A DNA stretch of 64,000 nt from Roseiflexus sp. (lineage in GTDB: Bacteria; Chloroflexota; Chloroflexia; Chloroflexales; Roseiflexaceae), in assembly GCA_025062325.1 (NCBI GenBank), contig JANXAL010000020.1, forward strand, positions 25,142 through 89,141, written 5' to 3'. The notes beneath the pieces are model-generated. The model was not told the origin of the DNA. It did not search any database and saw nothing but the letters and a program-made list of their open reading frames with translations. The position numbers were made by a program, and so were the translations under genes. Shown piece by piece: positions 27,501 through 36,132 of the stretch (position 1 is the first letter of the stretch; each line of letters opens with the position of its first letter).

Positions 27501-30500
27501 TTCTCGCGCTGGCTGCCGCGCGTTCCGAGCGCCTGAGCGATGCCTGGCTCCCCGCTTTGCCGGTTGCGCTCTCGTGGGTCGCTGCGCCCTTCTTTGCCCG
27601 CTGGCTTGATCAGGAATATGTTCCTCGTCGCATCGAGCCGTTGTCCGCCGAGGATCGCCGGATGCTGCGCCGAGTGGCGCGCGCGACCTGGGCGTACTTC
27701 GATCGCTTCGTCGTTCCTGAACAGAACTTCCTAGCGCCGGACAACTTCCAGGAGACACCGCGACCAGCAGTGGCGGAGCGCACTTCCCCGACCAACATTG
27801 GTTTGCAATTGCTCTCCGATCTGGCAGCGGTCGACTTCGGATACCTGGGTGTGCGCAGCCTGGTCGAGCGCCTCGGGCGCGTGTTCGAGACGATTCAGCG
27901 CATGGAGCGCTTCCGCGGGCATCTGTACAACTGGTACGACACGCGCACGCTTCATCCGCTGCCGCCGCTCTATGTCTCGACCGTCGATAGCGGCAATCTC
28001 GCCGGGCATTTGCTCGCGCTGCGCCAGGGATTGCTCGCGCTGCTGGAGCGGCCGCCCTATGGACCCTGGATCATTGAGGGGTTGCGCGACATTCTTGAGA
28101 TCATTCAGGAACGCCTGCCATCCGACGCTAGGGGCCGCACGTCGCTCGTGGCGCTGCTCCAGGCGCTCGATGCCACGCCAAACACGATGGAGGGGTATCG
28201 CGCACGCCTGCTTCAGGCTGCCGACCTGGCGATCATTCTGGCACGCGAGACGCGCGTGGCAGAGTGGGCTGAGGCGCTTGCACGCCAGGCCTACAGTCTT
28301 CTTGACGATCTGCCCCACGATGGCAAGCTCGCGGCCCCAGAAGACCCGCAGTTCCGCGCGGCTGTCGAGCGGCTGTCGAATATGTGCATTGATCTGATCG
28401 CGGGGATGGATTTCCGCTTCCTCTACGATGAGCGCCGCCGCTTGTTCGCCATTGGCTACAATGTCAGCGAAGGACGGCGCGATAATTCGTACTATGATCT
28501 CCTCGCCTCCGAAGCCCGTCTGGCGAGTTTCATCGCTATCGCGCTCGGCGAAGTGCCGCAGGAACACTGGTTCTATATTGGGCGCAAGATTTCGCCCGCT
28601 GTGGCGACGCCGACCCTGCTCGCATGGAGCGGCACGATGTTCGAGTACCTGATGCCCCTCCTGGTAATGCGCAACTATCCCGAAACGCTGCTCGACGCCA
28701 CGTACCGCGGCGCAGTCGAGCGCCAGATTGCCTATGCCGCCGAGCGCGGCATTCCATGGGGCATTTCCGAATCGGCGTTCAACCTGCGCGACTCGCAGAT
28801 GAATTATCAGTATCGCGCGTTTGGCGTTCCAGGACTCGGATTGCAGAGTGGCCTGGCGAATGATCTGGTTGTTGCACCATACGCCACGCTTTTGGCGTTG
28901 CAAGTCGCGCCAGCCGAAGCGGTCGCCAATCTGCGCACCCTGATGGAGTATGGCGCTTTCGGGAACTATGGCTTTTACGAGGCGATTGACTTTACGCCTG
29001 CGCGCCTGCCGCCCGGCGCGAAGAGCGCCGTCGTGCAGACCTACATGGTCCACCATCAAGGGATGGGGCTGCTGGCAATCGACAATGCGCTGAACGACAA
29101 CATTATGCAGCGCCGCTTCCACGCCGAGCCAATCGTGCAGGCGACCGAGTTGCTCTTGCAGGAGAAGATTCCTGCCGACCGACCGCTGCCGCTGCCGCAG
29201 GAGAGCGCCGTCAGCGAAATCGCGGTCACGCCCGACATCGTTCTGGAACGTCACTTTACGACGCCGCACACCGCGGTTCCGTACACTTACATGCTCTCGA
29301 ACGGCGTTCTAACCTCGATCGTGACGAACGCTGGCGGTGGCGGCTGCCGGTACACGCTTCCCGAACGCACGACGTCAATTGCTGTCACGCGCTGGCGTCC
29401 TGATCCAACGCGCGACGCATCTGGCAGTTTTATCTATGTGCGCGACGTCCGCAGCGGCGTCACGTGGTCGCCGACGTACCAGCCGTTGCGCACCCTTGGC
29501 GACGATTACCGAGTCACCTATGGTGCAGGACGGGTTGAGTTCCGCCAGCAGTATGCGGGGATCGACACACGCCTGGAAATCACGGTATCGCCTGAAGACA
29601 ACGTCGAGGTGCGCATGCTGACGCTGGTCAACCTGACGGCGCAGCCGCGCGAATTGGAGATCACGAGCTATGCCGAGATCGCGCTGGCGCCCGACGCTGC
29701 CGACGCAGCCCATCCGGTCTTCTCAAATCTCTTCGTTGAGACAGCGTTTGATCCGCAGAGCGAGGCGTTGCTGGCGACACGCCGACCGCGCGCGCCAACC
29801 GATGAGCGGCTGTGGGCGGCGCAGGCGATTGGCGTGCGTGGACGCACCCTGGGAGAGGTGGAGTATGAAACCAACCGTCTGACGTTCATCGGGCGCGGGC
29901 GCGATCCATCGCACCCGCAGGCGCTCAACCGACCTCTGAACGGCAGCGTCGGCGCGGTGCTCGATCCGATCTTCAGCCAGCGCCGTCGGGTGCGGATTGT
30001 GCCTGGCGGACAGGCGCAGGTGATTCTGACCCTGGCAGTCGCGGCGACACGCGAGGATGCTCTTCGTCTGGCGGCGCACTACTGCGATGCCGCGATTGCT
30101 ATGCGCGCGTTCGATATGGCGCGTACCCAGGCGCAGGTCGAACTGATGCATCTCGGCATTGACGCTGACCAGGCGCATCAGTTCCAGCGGCTGGCGTCGC
30201 TGGCGCTTCTGCCCGACCCGGCGCGCCGCACGGCTGCCGAGACGCTGGCGCGCAACACCAAGGGGCAGCCAGGGCTATGGGCGTACGGCGTCTCCGGCGA
30301 CTATCCAATCGTGGTGGGGCGTATCGCTCCAACGTCCGACACCTCGCTGGCGCGCGCCCTGATCCAGGCGCACGAGTACTGGCGGCTGAAAGGGACGCTG
30401 ATCGAACTCGTGCTGCTGGTCGAAGACAGCGCCGACTACCGGCAGGAGCGGTATGAGCAGGTTATGACGCTGGTGCGCAGCAGCCGGTCGAGCCGCTGGC

Positions 30501-33187
30501 TGAATCAGCGCGGCGGGTTGTTCGTGCTACGCACCGGCGTGATGCCTGAAGCCGATCAGGTGCTGTTCGAGACGGTCAGTCGCATCACGCTCTACAGCCG
30601 ACGCGGCGACCTGGCATATCACCTGCGCCGTCGCCTGCCCGACAAAGCATCGCCGCCGCCGCAACCCGCCACACTGCCGCTCGATAGCGAACCGTTGCCG
30701 CCAGAAGACTTGACGCTGGCGACGGAGTACGGTGGGTTCACATCCGATGGGCGCGAATATGTGATCGAGGTGACGCCTGGCAACCCAACGCCGCTGCCCT
30801 GGGTGAACGTTGTTGCCAATCCAAACGCCGGGTTTATCGTCTCGGAAAGCGGCAGCGGCTACACATGGGCGGAGAACAGCCGCGAAAACCGCCTGACGCC
30901 CTGGTCAAACGACCCGGTCAGCGACCCGCCTGGCGAAGCGCTCTACCTGCGCGACGAAATCAGCGGCGCGCTCTGGTCGCCGCTGCCGCGTCCCTGCGGC
31001 GCCGGTCGTACGCGCGTCTGCCACGGGATGGGATACACCCGCTTCCTGCAACGGTACGACGGCATCGAGAGCGAAACGACCCTCAGCGTTGCACCCGACG
31101 ACCCGGTGAAGATCGTCCGGCTGCGCCTGCGCAATCGGTCTGACCGCGAGCGCCGCTTGAGCGCAACGATGTATGTCGAATGGGTGCTGGGCGTGCTGCG
31201 TGACCAGACGGCGCTGTTCATCGTAACCTCGACGATGCCGGAACTGAGTGCGCTGCTGGCGCGCAACACCTACAGCCACGATTTCGCCGGGCGCGTCGCC
31301 TTTCTGGCGTGTAGCGAGCCGGAGGCGCTCTTCTGCGGCGATCGGGCGGCGTTCATCGGGCGCAATGGCGACCTGGCGCGACCAATTGCGCTAGCTGGCG
31401 ACCACGACGGCGCCTTCGATCATCGCATTGGTGCGGGGTTCGATCCGTGCGGCGTCGTTTCAGCGCGGCTGACTCTCGCACCTGGCGAGGAGCGCGATGT
31501 CGTCTTCCTCCTGGGGCAGGGCGCGAACGAAGAGGAAGCGACCCGCCTGATCGCCCGCTACCGCGACCCTGCCGCTGCTGCGGGCGCAATCGCAGCAACC
31601 ATTGCTCGCTGGCGCGACCTGGTCAGCCGACTCCAGGTGCGCACCCCCGACCCGGCGCTCGATGTGCTGCTCAACGGCTGGCTCATCTACCAGACCCTCG
31701 CCTGCCGTATCTGGGGACGTTCGGCGTTCTACCAGTCGGGCGGGGCGTATGGCTTCCGCGACCAGTTGCAGGATGTGATGGCGCTGATGATGATCGAGCC
31801 GTCAATTGCGCGCGAACATATCCTGCGCGCCGCGGCGCGGCAGTTCGTCGAGGGCGACGTGCAGCACTGGTGGCATCCGCCGCTGGGGCGCGGCATCCGC
31901 ACTGCGTTCTCTGACGACTACCTGTGGCTGCCGTTTGTGGTGTGTCAGTATGTTGACACGACTGGCGACGATGCGCTGCTCGACGCAGTGGCGCCCTATA
32001 TCAAAGGGCGACCGCTGGCAGAGAACGAAGCCGAGTACTACGATCTGCCCGAACCGGCGAATGAGTACGGCAGCATCTACGACCACTGCACGCGCGCCAT
32101 TGATCGGGCGTTGACGCGCATGGGAGCGCACGGATTGCCGCTCATGGGGTCGGGCGACTGGAACGACGGCATGAATCTGGTCGGACACGAGGGGCGTGGC
32201 GAGAGCGTCTGGGTTGCCTGGTTCTTGATCGTGATCCTGAATCGCTTTGCGCCAATTGCTGAACAGCGGCGCGATGTCGGACGCGCAGCGCGCTACCGCG
32301 CTGAGGCGCGCCGCCTCAGCGAGGCGATAGATCGCCATGCCTGGGACGGTGAGTGGTATCTGCGCGCCTTCTACGACGACGGCACGCCGCTTGGCTCGTC
32401 GCGTGATGAAGAGTGTCGCATCGATTCGTTGAGTCAGTCGTGGGCAGTCATTGCCGGAACCGCCGATTCGGTGCGCGCGCGACGGGCAATGGAGGCGGTC
32501 GATGCGCACCTGGTTGACCGCGAAACCGGCATCATCAAACTGTTCACTCCGCCCTTCGATCAGACCCCACGCAACCCCGGCTACATCAAGGGGTACGTCC
32601 CGGGCGTGCGCGAAAACGGCGGGCAGTACACCCACGCTGCCATCTGGGTTGCCTGGGCATGGACGCTGCTCGGCGACCATGCGCGTGCTGGTGAACTGCT
32701 GCGCATGCTCAACCCGCTGCGCCACGCGCAGCAGAATGGGCGCGTGTATGCGGTTGAACCCTATGTCATTGCTGCCGACATCTACGCCGCGCCGCAGCAC
32801 CTGGGGCGCGGCGGCTGGACGTGGTACACCGGTTCGGCGGCATGGTTCTACCGGCTCGGCATTGAGCGCATCCTGGGCATCCAGCGTCACGGCGATCACC
32901 TGACCCTGACACCTTGCCTGCCCCCCGACTGGCCAGGGTACGAAGCGCGGTACCGCTGCGGTTCGAGCGATTACCACATTGTCGTCGAACGGAGCAGCGG
33001 CGATAGCTATGAGCTGACGATTGACGGCGAACCTGTGAGCGACATGCACATCCCGCTGCACGACGACGGGCGCGAACACATCGTCCGGCTGGTGTTGCCC
33101 GCGTCGGGAGTGGCGACGCCCTCGCGCGATGGCAGATGGGTGACAACGGAGCCAGTGGAGCGATCCGGGCGCGACGTGCGTGAATAG
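24575..33187 (+). CDS. ndvB: Cyclic beta-1,2-glucan synthase (NdvB/Cgs-type)
   Basis: A 2870-residue membrane enzyme that builds and closes cyclic beta-1,2-glucans from UDP-glucose. The N-terminal region (1-420) is helical. Membrane segments near 435-500 flank the GT84 glycosyltransferase, which has DADTQLP near 650, GKGIYDP near 735 and the processive-synthase motif QHRWVRGDW near 800. Further membrane helices follow (about 840-1010). Next is a glycoamylase-like domain (about 1080-1560, with YQYRAFGVPGLGLQ and VHHQGMGLLA), then tandem beta-sandwich modules, and a C-terminal GH94 phosphorylase-like barrel with GSGDWNDGMNLVGHEGRG near 2525 carrying the catalytic Asp. Length and order match rhizobial and Brucella enzymes. 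The ATG at 24575 follows GGAG; an upstream ATG at 24452 is unlikely. Confidence 0.93.
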   Translation: MNLATFASDLVRRFASLATAVQHAFPPLRQRPPLSDRPIRGVILTTEQLEARARTLAADHIVVMQPGKARALLASVDRNHRLLQLAYQTLAADAAQRQPLTPAAAWLVDNYHVIVGQIREIRQDLPGGYYHQLPKLKGGPHNGKPRVYAMALELVEHTDGRIDLEQLTRFVLAYEAVAPLSIGEIWAIPIMLRVSLIQNLGRLARLMLDERRLRLEGATWAERILAQKDVGSFEGNTAFRQLARAYPQLPLPLAVELIQRLRSQEGEFDIAQLMVWLEQQPSIPYNTAEEIILAEQRRQSANQVSVANTITSMRTMDAVDWPDWFERVSLVEQVLRQDPAGAYGQSTFATRDRYRHELERMSRRSGLSEDAIARRLVRIAARAQEEGRPLRETHIGYYLVDEGRTMFEAALGCRLTPGEVVQRAVLRHPEAVYLGAIAAGTVAITAAGWRFARSGGVRAQSDASPILTATLSLTAVLPAFALTKELVDRAVTRLIPPRVLPRLDFRNGIPRELRTMVVVPTLLLTPDSIRTQIESLEVLALANQDPHLHFALLTDFADAPQPHMPEDETLLSLAVERIKALNERYGSDRFFLLHRRRVWNERQGCWMGWERKRGKLEEFNLLLAGAKNTTYEMFIGDLSVLPQVRYVITLDADTQLPRDAARALVGTLAHPLNQAVIDPQTRRVVKGYGILQPRVGIDLPSALRSRFARISSGNVGVDPYTTAVSDVYMDLFGEGIFAGKGIYDPVAMREALHDRFPENTLLSHDLIEGCYARAALLSDVELLDSYPTTYAAYSARQHRWVRGDWQIARWLLPRVPRASGGYAPNVLPLISRFKIADNLRRSLTPPATLALLLAGWFALPGRPAVWTLLALGHYLAPLTFAILNTRLVPVNWRYLHISLIVAVENLRWPALQLLLNVAMLPDQAWLNLDAIARTLWRMGVTHRRMLEWETAAQAQRRLTNSFDYLLKRMGPSAVAFLALAAARSERLSDAWLPALPVALSWVAAPFFARWLDQEYVPRRIEPLSAEDRRMLRRVARATWAYFDRFVVPEQNFLAPDNFQETPRPAVAERTSPTNIGLQLLSDLAAVDFGYLGVRSLVERLGRVFETIQRMERFRGHLYNWYDTRTLHPLPPLYVSTVDSGNLAGHLLALRQGLLALLERPPYGPWIIEGLRDILEIIQERLPSDARGRTSLVALLQALDATPNTMEGYRARLLQAADLAIILARETRVAEWAEALARQAYSLLDDLPHDGKLAAPEDPQFRAAVERLSNMCIDLIAGMDFRFLYDERRRLFAIGYNVSEGRRDNSYYDLLASEARLASFIAIALGEVPQEHWFYIGRKISPAVATPTLLAWSGTMFEYLMPLLVMRNYPETLLDATYRGAVERQIAYAAERGIPWGISESAFNLRDSQMNYQYRAFGVPGLGLQSGLANDLVVAPYATLLALQVAPAEAVANLRTLMEYGAFGNYGFYEAIDFTPARLPPGAKSAVVQTYMVHHQGMGLLAIDNALNDNIMQRRFHAEPIVQATELLLQEKIPADRPLPLPQESAVSEIAVTPDIVLERHFTTPHTAVPYTYMLSNGVLTSIVTNAGGGGCRYTLPERTTSIAVTRWRPDPTRDASGSFIYVRDVRSGVTWSPTYQPLRTLGDDYRVTYGAGRVEFRQQYAGIDTRLEITVSPEDNVEVRMLTLVNLTAQPRELEITSYAEIALAPDAADAAHPVFSNLFVETAFDPQSEALLATRRPRAPTDERLWAAQAIGVRGRTLGEVEYETNRLTFIGRGRDPSHPQALNRPLNGSVGAVLDPIFSQRRRVRIVPGGQAQVILTLAVAATREDALRLAAHYCDAAIAMRAFDMARTQAQVELMHLGIDADQAHQFQRLASLALLPDPARRTAAETLARNTKGQPGLWAYGVSGDYPIVVGRIAPTSDTSLARALIQAHEYWRLKGTLIELVLLVEDSADYRQERYEQVMTLVRSSRSSRWLNQRGGLFVLRTGVMPEADQVLFETVSRITLYSRRGDLAYHLRRRLPDKASPPPQPATLPLDSEPLPPEDLTLATEYGGFTSDGREYVIEVTPGNPTPLPWVNVVANPNAGFIVSESGSGYTWAENSRENRLTPWSNDPVSDPPGEALYLRDEISGALWSPLPRPCGAGRTRVCHGMGYTRFLQRYDGIESETTLSVAPDDPVKIVRLRLRNRSDRERRLSATMYVEWVLGVLRDQTALFIVTSTMPELSALLARNTYSHDFAGRVAFLACSEPEALFCGDRAAFIGRNGDLARPIALAGDHDGAFDHRIGAGFDPCGVVSARLTLAPGEERDVVFLLGQGANEEEATRLIARYRDPAAAAGAIAATIARWRDLVSRLQVRTPDPALDVLLNGWLIYQTLACRIWGRSAFYQSGGAYGFRDQLQDVMALMMIEPSIAREHILRAAARQFVEGDVQHWWHPPLGRGIRTAFSDDYLWLPFVVCQYVDTTGDDALLDAVAPYIKGRPLAENEAEYYDLPEPANEYGSIYDHCTRAIDRALTRMGAHGLPLMGSGDWNDGMNLVGHEGRGESVWVAWFLIVILNRFAPIAEQRRDVGRAARYRAEARRLSEAIDRHAWDGEWYLRAFYDDGTPLGSSRDEECRIDSLSQSWAVIAGTADSVRARRAMEAVDAHLVDRETGIIKLFTPPFDQTPRNPGYIKGYVPGVRENGGQYTHAAIWVAWAWTLLGDHARAGELLRMLNPLRHAQQNGRVYAVEPYVIAADIYAAPQHLGRGGWTWYTGSAAWFYRLGIERILGIQRHGDHLTLTPCLPPDWPGYEARYRCGSSDYHIVVERSSGDSYELTIDGEPVSDMHIPLHDDGREHIVRLVLPASGVATPSRDGRWVTTEPVERSGRDVRE

Positions 33188-33400
33188 CACACGGATTCAC
33201 ACGGATGCGGCGGATGGACACGGATTCTGGTGTGAGGGCGACCGATCCGCGAAAATCCGTCCCGATCCGTGTCAATCCATGTGCTCCCAAATGTAACCTG
33301 AAGAGCACACGGATGCACACGGATGCGACGGATGGACACGGATTCTGATGTGAGGGCGACCGATCGTGAAAATCCGTCCCGATCTGCGTGCTCTCTACCG
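33187..33400. repeat. Tandem ~115-bp duplication, CACACGGATG type
   Basis: Two near-identical copies (about 33187-33290 and 33304-33400) share CACACGGATGCG-CGGATGGACACGGATTCTG, a middle GTGAGGGCGACCGATC and GAAAATCCGTCCCGATC. Shorter relatives occur at 40550-40590 and 60110-60160. Confidence 0.8.
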
Positions 33401-33402
33401 CA

Positions 33403-34038
33403 TCAAGGACGAGGGGGAAACAGGCGATCAACAGCGATTTCGATCCGCGGCAGCGTTTCCGCACGCAGGATGCTGCCGCTCCGATATGTTTGAACCTGCG
33501 TGTACTGACCTTCTGCCGGGCGGGTGTACTGCTCGACCGCCTGCTGACGCACGTCAATGATCCACACTTCGACAATCGCCGCCTGAGCATACAGCGGGAG
33601 TTTCACGGTGCGATCATAGTCGAGCGAGGTATCCGCGACTTCGATGATCAACAGCACATCCTGCGCGCACGGCAGCGTCTCCTCGTAGTCGCCCGGATGA
33701 GGACACAGCACGGCAATGTCCGGTTGCACTTCAGTGTCATCGCTCAGGCGCACGCTATTTTGCACGCTCACAATCGCATCGTCGCCCGCTGCGGGCAACA
33801 GGAGGCGATTCAGCCGGTTGACGACCGCCATATGCGGCGGACCGATCGGACTCATACGATAGATCGCGGCTGCCAGCGCCAACAGCGCCAGCGGTGCGCC
33901 GTGGCATTCGGCGCTGCTGTATTTCGCCGCTGCCCGATCATCAACGATGATGATTCCGCAGACCTTTGCCGGTTCCTCCCAGATGTGAGCGAGACACTCA
34001 CGCTCCCAGGAGCGCCATGATGAGCGAACAGTCAGCAC
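33403..34038 (-). CDS. Uma2 family endonuclease with atypical N terminus
   Basis: The 211-residue frame contains the Uma2 (DUF820, PD-(D/E)xK fold) core from residue 60 on: YRMSPIGPPHMAVVNRLN, VQPDIAVLCPH, LLIIEVADTSLDYDRTVKLP and the VWIIDVRQQ strand. The first 58 residues do not resemble the usual start of the family, a segment like TVDEYHRMxEAGIxxEDDRVELIDG, and the gene begins at the edge of a minisatellite (34034-34205). I infer that repeat DNA replaced the 5' end, so the gene may be a pseudogene or use a later start. The biological role of Uma2 proteins is poorly known; they are abundant in cyanobacteria and Chloroflexota. Confidence 0.65.
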   Translation of the reverse strand: MLTVRSSWRSWERECLAHIWEEPAKVCGIIIVDDRAAAKYSSAECHGAPLALLALAAAIYRMSPIGPPHMAVVNRLNRLLLPAAGDDAIVSVQNSVRLSDDTEVQPDIAVLCPHPGDYEETLPCAQDVLLIIEVADTSLDYDRTVKLPLYAQAAIVEVWIIDVRQQAVEQYTRPAEGQYTQVQTYRSGSILRAETLPRIEIAVDRLFPPRP

Positions 34039-34205
34039 TCGTCTCTCATCACTCGCCCCTCGCCGCTCATCACTCGTCTCCCATCACTCGTCCCTCGCTA
34101 CTCATCGTTCGTCCCCCACTACTCATCACTCATCACTCGTCACTCGCCACTCATCACTCGTCCCCCACCACTCATCACTCATCACTCATCACTCGTCCCT
34201 CATTT
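34034..34205. repeat. CTCATCACT/CTCGTCACT minisatellite
   Basis: About 17-18 units of a 9-10 base motif, also found at 100-175. It separates the divergent Uma2 and MBL genes and overlaps the first codons of the Uma2 frame. Confidence 0.85.
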
Positions 34206-34269
34206 GACACCCCTCATCACGATCCGCTAAGATGCAGAGGCACACGGTCTTTGCTCAAGCGGAGCGCCT

Positions 34270-34887
34270 ATGGAATTGCGCACCAGAGCGGTCGGTCCCT
34301 GGCCCATGAACAGTTACGCGCTGGTTTGCCCGACGACGCGCCACAGCGTCCTGATCGATCCCGGGGCGGAACCGGACGAACTCGCTGCGATGCTCGACGG
34401 CACAACGCCAGTTGCCATTCTGCTGACGCATACGCACCCGGATCATATTGGCGCACTCGAGGAGATGCGCAGCAGGCTCGGTGTACCGGTCTTCGCCCAT
34501 CCCGGACCCTACGCCGCTGATGGGGAGTTGCGTGTGGATCGAACCCTGGCGCACGGCGACGTTGTGACCGTTGGCGCCTCAACGATTCGAGCCTGGCACA
34601 CTCCCGGTCACACCGCCGATATGGTGTGCTACCTGGTCGATGGCGCACCGATTGCCATCGTCGGCGATACCCTGTTCGACGGCGGACCGGGGCGCACCTG
34701 GTCGGCAGAGGATTTCCGCACCACGCTGGCGACGCTACGCACGATTGTGCTGACCTGGAGTGATGACACAATCTGCTATCCCGGTCACGGTCCGTCCTTC
34801 CGGCTTGGCGACCGGCGCGCCGCTATCGAGCGCTTCCTGGCGCATGCGCCTGAAGGATTCTTTGGCGATGCAACGTGGGACATGTGA
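34270..34887 (+). CDS. MBL-fold hydrolase (glyoxalase II-like)
   Basis: A compact 205-residue metallo-beta-lactamase-fold hydrolase. The zinc-binding motif THTHPDHIGALEE is near residues 57-69, followed by TPGHTADMVCYLV near 114, VGDTLFDGGPGRT near 133 and the final YPGHGPSF histidine near 172. It is close in size and motif order to hydroxyacylglutathione hydrolase-like enzymes that lack the C-terminal glutathione domain. The substrate is unknown. The start has a purine-rich stretch (AAGCGGAGCG) upstream. It is first of a same-strand run with a PrsW-type protease 9 bases downstream, and probably co-transcribed. Confidence 0.88.
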   Translation: MELRTRAVGPWPMNSYALVCPTTRHSVLIDPGAEPDELAAMLDGTTPVAILLTHTHPDHIGALEEMRSRLGVPVFAHPGPYAADGELRVDRTLAHGDVVTVGASTIRAWHTPGHTADMVCYLVDGAPIAIVGDTLFDGGPGRTWSAEDFRTTLATLRTIVLTWSDDTICYPGHGPSFRLGDRRAAIERFLAHAPEGFFGDATWDM

Positions 34888-34896
34888 GAGGAGGCT

Positions 34897-36132
34897 ATGC
34901 CCGCTTCGGCAAAACTGGTTGCACGCGCAATGGTCGGGTCTCCCATCGCGCGGCCGTTTGGGGGATGTCTGTTCGTCGCAGGAATGCTGGCGCTGCTCGG
35001 CTTTGCCTTCCTGGGGCACCTGGCGCTCTGGATACTGGAGCCATTGACGCGGGTCGGCGTCTTCCTGACCGGCGTCCTGATCGGCACGGTCGCATCGCTG
35101 CCGCTCCTGGCGTTGCTCCGCTGGCTCGACCGGCGCGAGCGCGAGTCGCTCTGGCTGGCAATCGGCGCGGTCGTGTGGGGCGCCGTTATCAGCACCGGTC
35201 TATCTGCAATCTTCAATGCGCTTGGTTTTGGCTTTATCACTGTCGGACTGGAGATTGTCGGCGGGGTCGACTCCGAACTGCTAGGACAATTGCTCGCGGC
35301 GGCGCTGGTCGCTCCGCCGGTCGAAGAGGCGTTCAAAGGACTGGCGATCCTGGTGCTCTTCTGGTTTCTGCGCGCTGAGTTCGACAATGTGCGCGACGGC
35401 ATCATCTACGGCGCGCTGGTCGGCGTCGGGTTCAATATTGCCGAGTACGCGCTCTATGTGATGCAGGGGTACGCAGAAAGCGGCGTAGCGCCGTTCGCTG
35501 AGCAGTTCGCTGGTCGGTTCGTCTTTCTCGGTTTCAACGGACATATGCTGTGGAGCGCAATCTGCGGCGCTGGCGTCGGGTTTGCGCGCCAGTCGACCGG
35601 CGACGGCTGCACCACGCTGGGAGCGCCGGTCGCCGGATACCTTGCAGCGGTCTTCGGGCACGCGCTCAACAACTCGGTCGGCGTGTTCCTTCTCGCTGTC
35701 ATTCTCGTGATGATGGGGTATGATGTCGAAAGCGGGCTGATGAGCATCCCGCCGTTTGCGCTCTGGACGGCGGCGGCTGTCATGAATGTGCTGGTGCAGG
35801 GCGTGTTCTACATTGCCCTACTGGTGTTGCTGGCGCTGACCTCGCGCTGGGAGCGGGACGTGATCCGCACCTATCTGGCGGACGAAGTCGGCATCAGCGT
35901 TACGCCTGAAGAGTATAACGCGATTGTGAATGATCGCATGTTTGGCGCGCTGGGGAGCCGCGGCGTTCCGTGGCGGCTGGCGCTGGCGCAGAACGAACTG
36001 GCGTTCCGCAAATGGCATGTCGCGCGTGAAGGCGGCAACCCGGCGACCGATCCGCTGGTCGCGGCATGGCGCCAGGATATTGCGACTCTGCGTGAAGAGT
36101 GGCTGCGTTCCAAACGAGCGAGGCAGGCATGA
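34897..36132 (+). CDS. PrsW-family intramembrane metalloprotease
   Basis: A 411-residue integral membrane protein with eight or more hydrophobic segments. The PrsW/CPBP-like catalytic blocks are present: LVAPPVEEAFKG near residues 138-149 (paired glutamates), DGIIYGALVGVGFNIAEY near 166-183 and FNGHMLWSAICGAGVGFA near 211-228 (histidine). PrsW proteases cut anti-sigma factors or sense envelope stress. The soluble C-terminal 90 residues (from about 320) include a helical EYNAIVNDRMFG segment. GAGAGGAGG precedes the ATG. Its stop codon overlaps the ATG of the next gene (ATGA), so the two are translationally coupled. Confidence 0.88.
   Translation: MPASAKLVARAMVGSPIARPFGGCLFVAGMLALLGFAFLGHLALWILEPLTRVGVFLTGVLIGTVASLPLLALLRWLDRRERESLWLAIGAVVWGAVISTGLSAIFNALGFGFITVGLEIVGGVDSELLGQLLAAALVAPPVEEAFKGLAILVLFWFLRAEFDNVRDGIIYGALVGVGFNIAEYALYVMQGYAESGVAPFAEQFAGRFVFLGFNGHMLWSAICGAGVGFARQSTGDGCTTLGAPVAGYLAAVFGHALNNSVGVFLLAVILVMMGYDVESGLMSIPPFALWTAAAVMNVLVQGVFYIALLVLLALTSRWERDVIRTYLADEVGISVTPEEYNAIVNDRMFGALGSRGVPWRLALAQNELAFRKWHVAREGGNPATDPLVAAWRQDIATLREEWLRSKRARQA

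Noticed and set aside
27731..29269. 512-codon open frame on the reverse strand inside the glucan synthase gene
   Set aside because: It is a shadow of the high-G+C forward gene; its product is rich in Arg, His and Gln with no domain, while the forward frame has clear family motifs throughout.
31802..33190. 462-codon reverse-strand frame over the 3' end of the glucan synthase gene
   Set aside because: Same reason: antisense to the GH94 domain, no motif and no ribosome binding site.
34034..34205. Array read as a CRISPR
   Set aside because: Units are 9-10 bases with no unique spacers of constant length.
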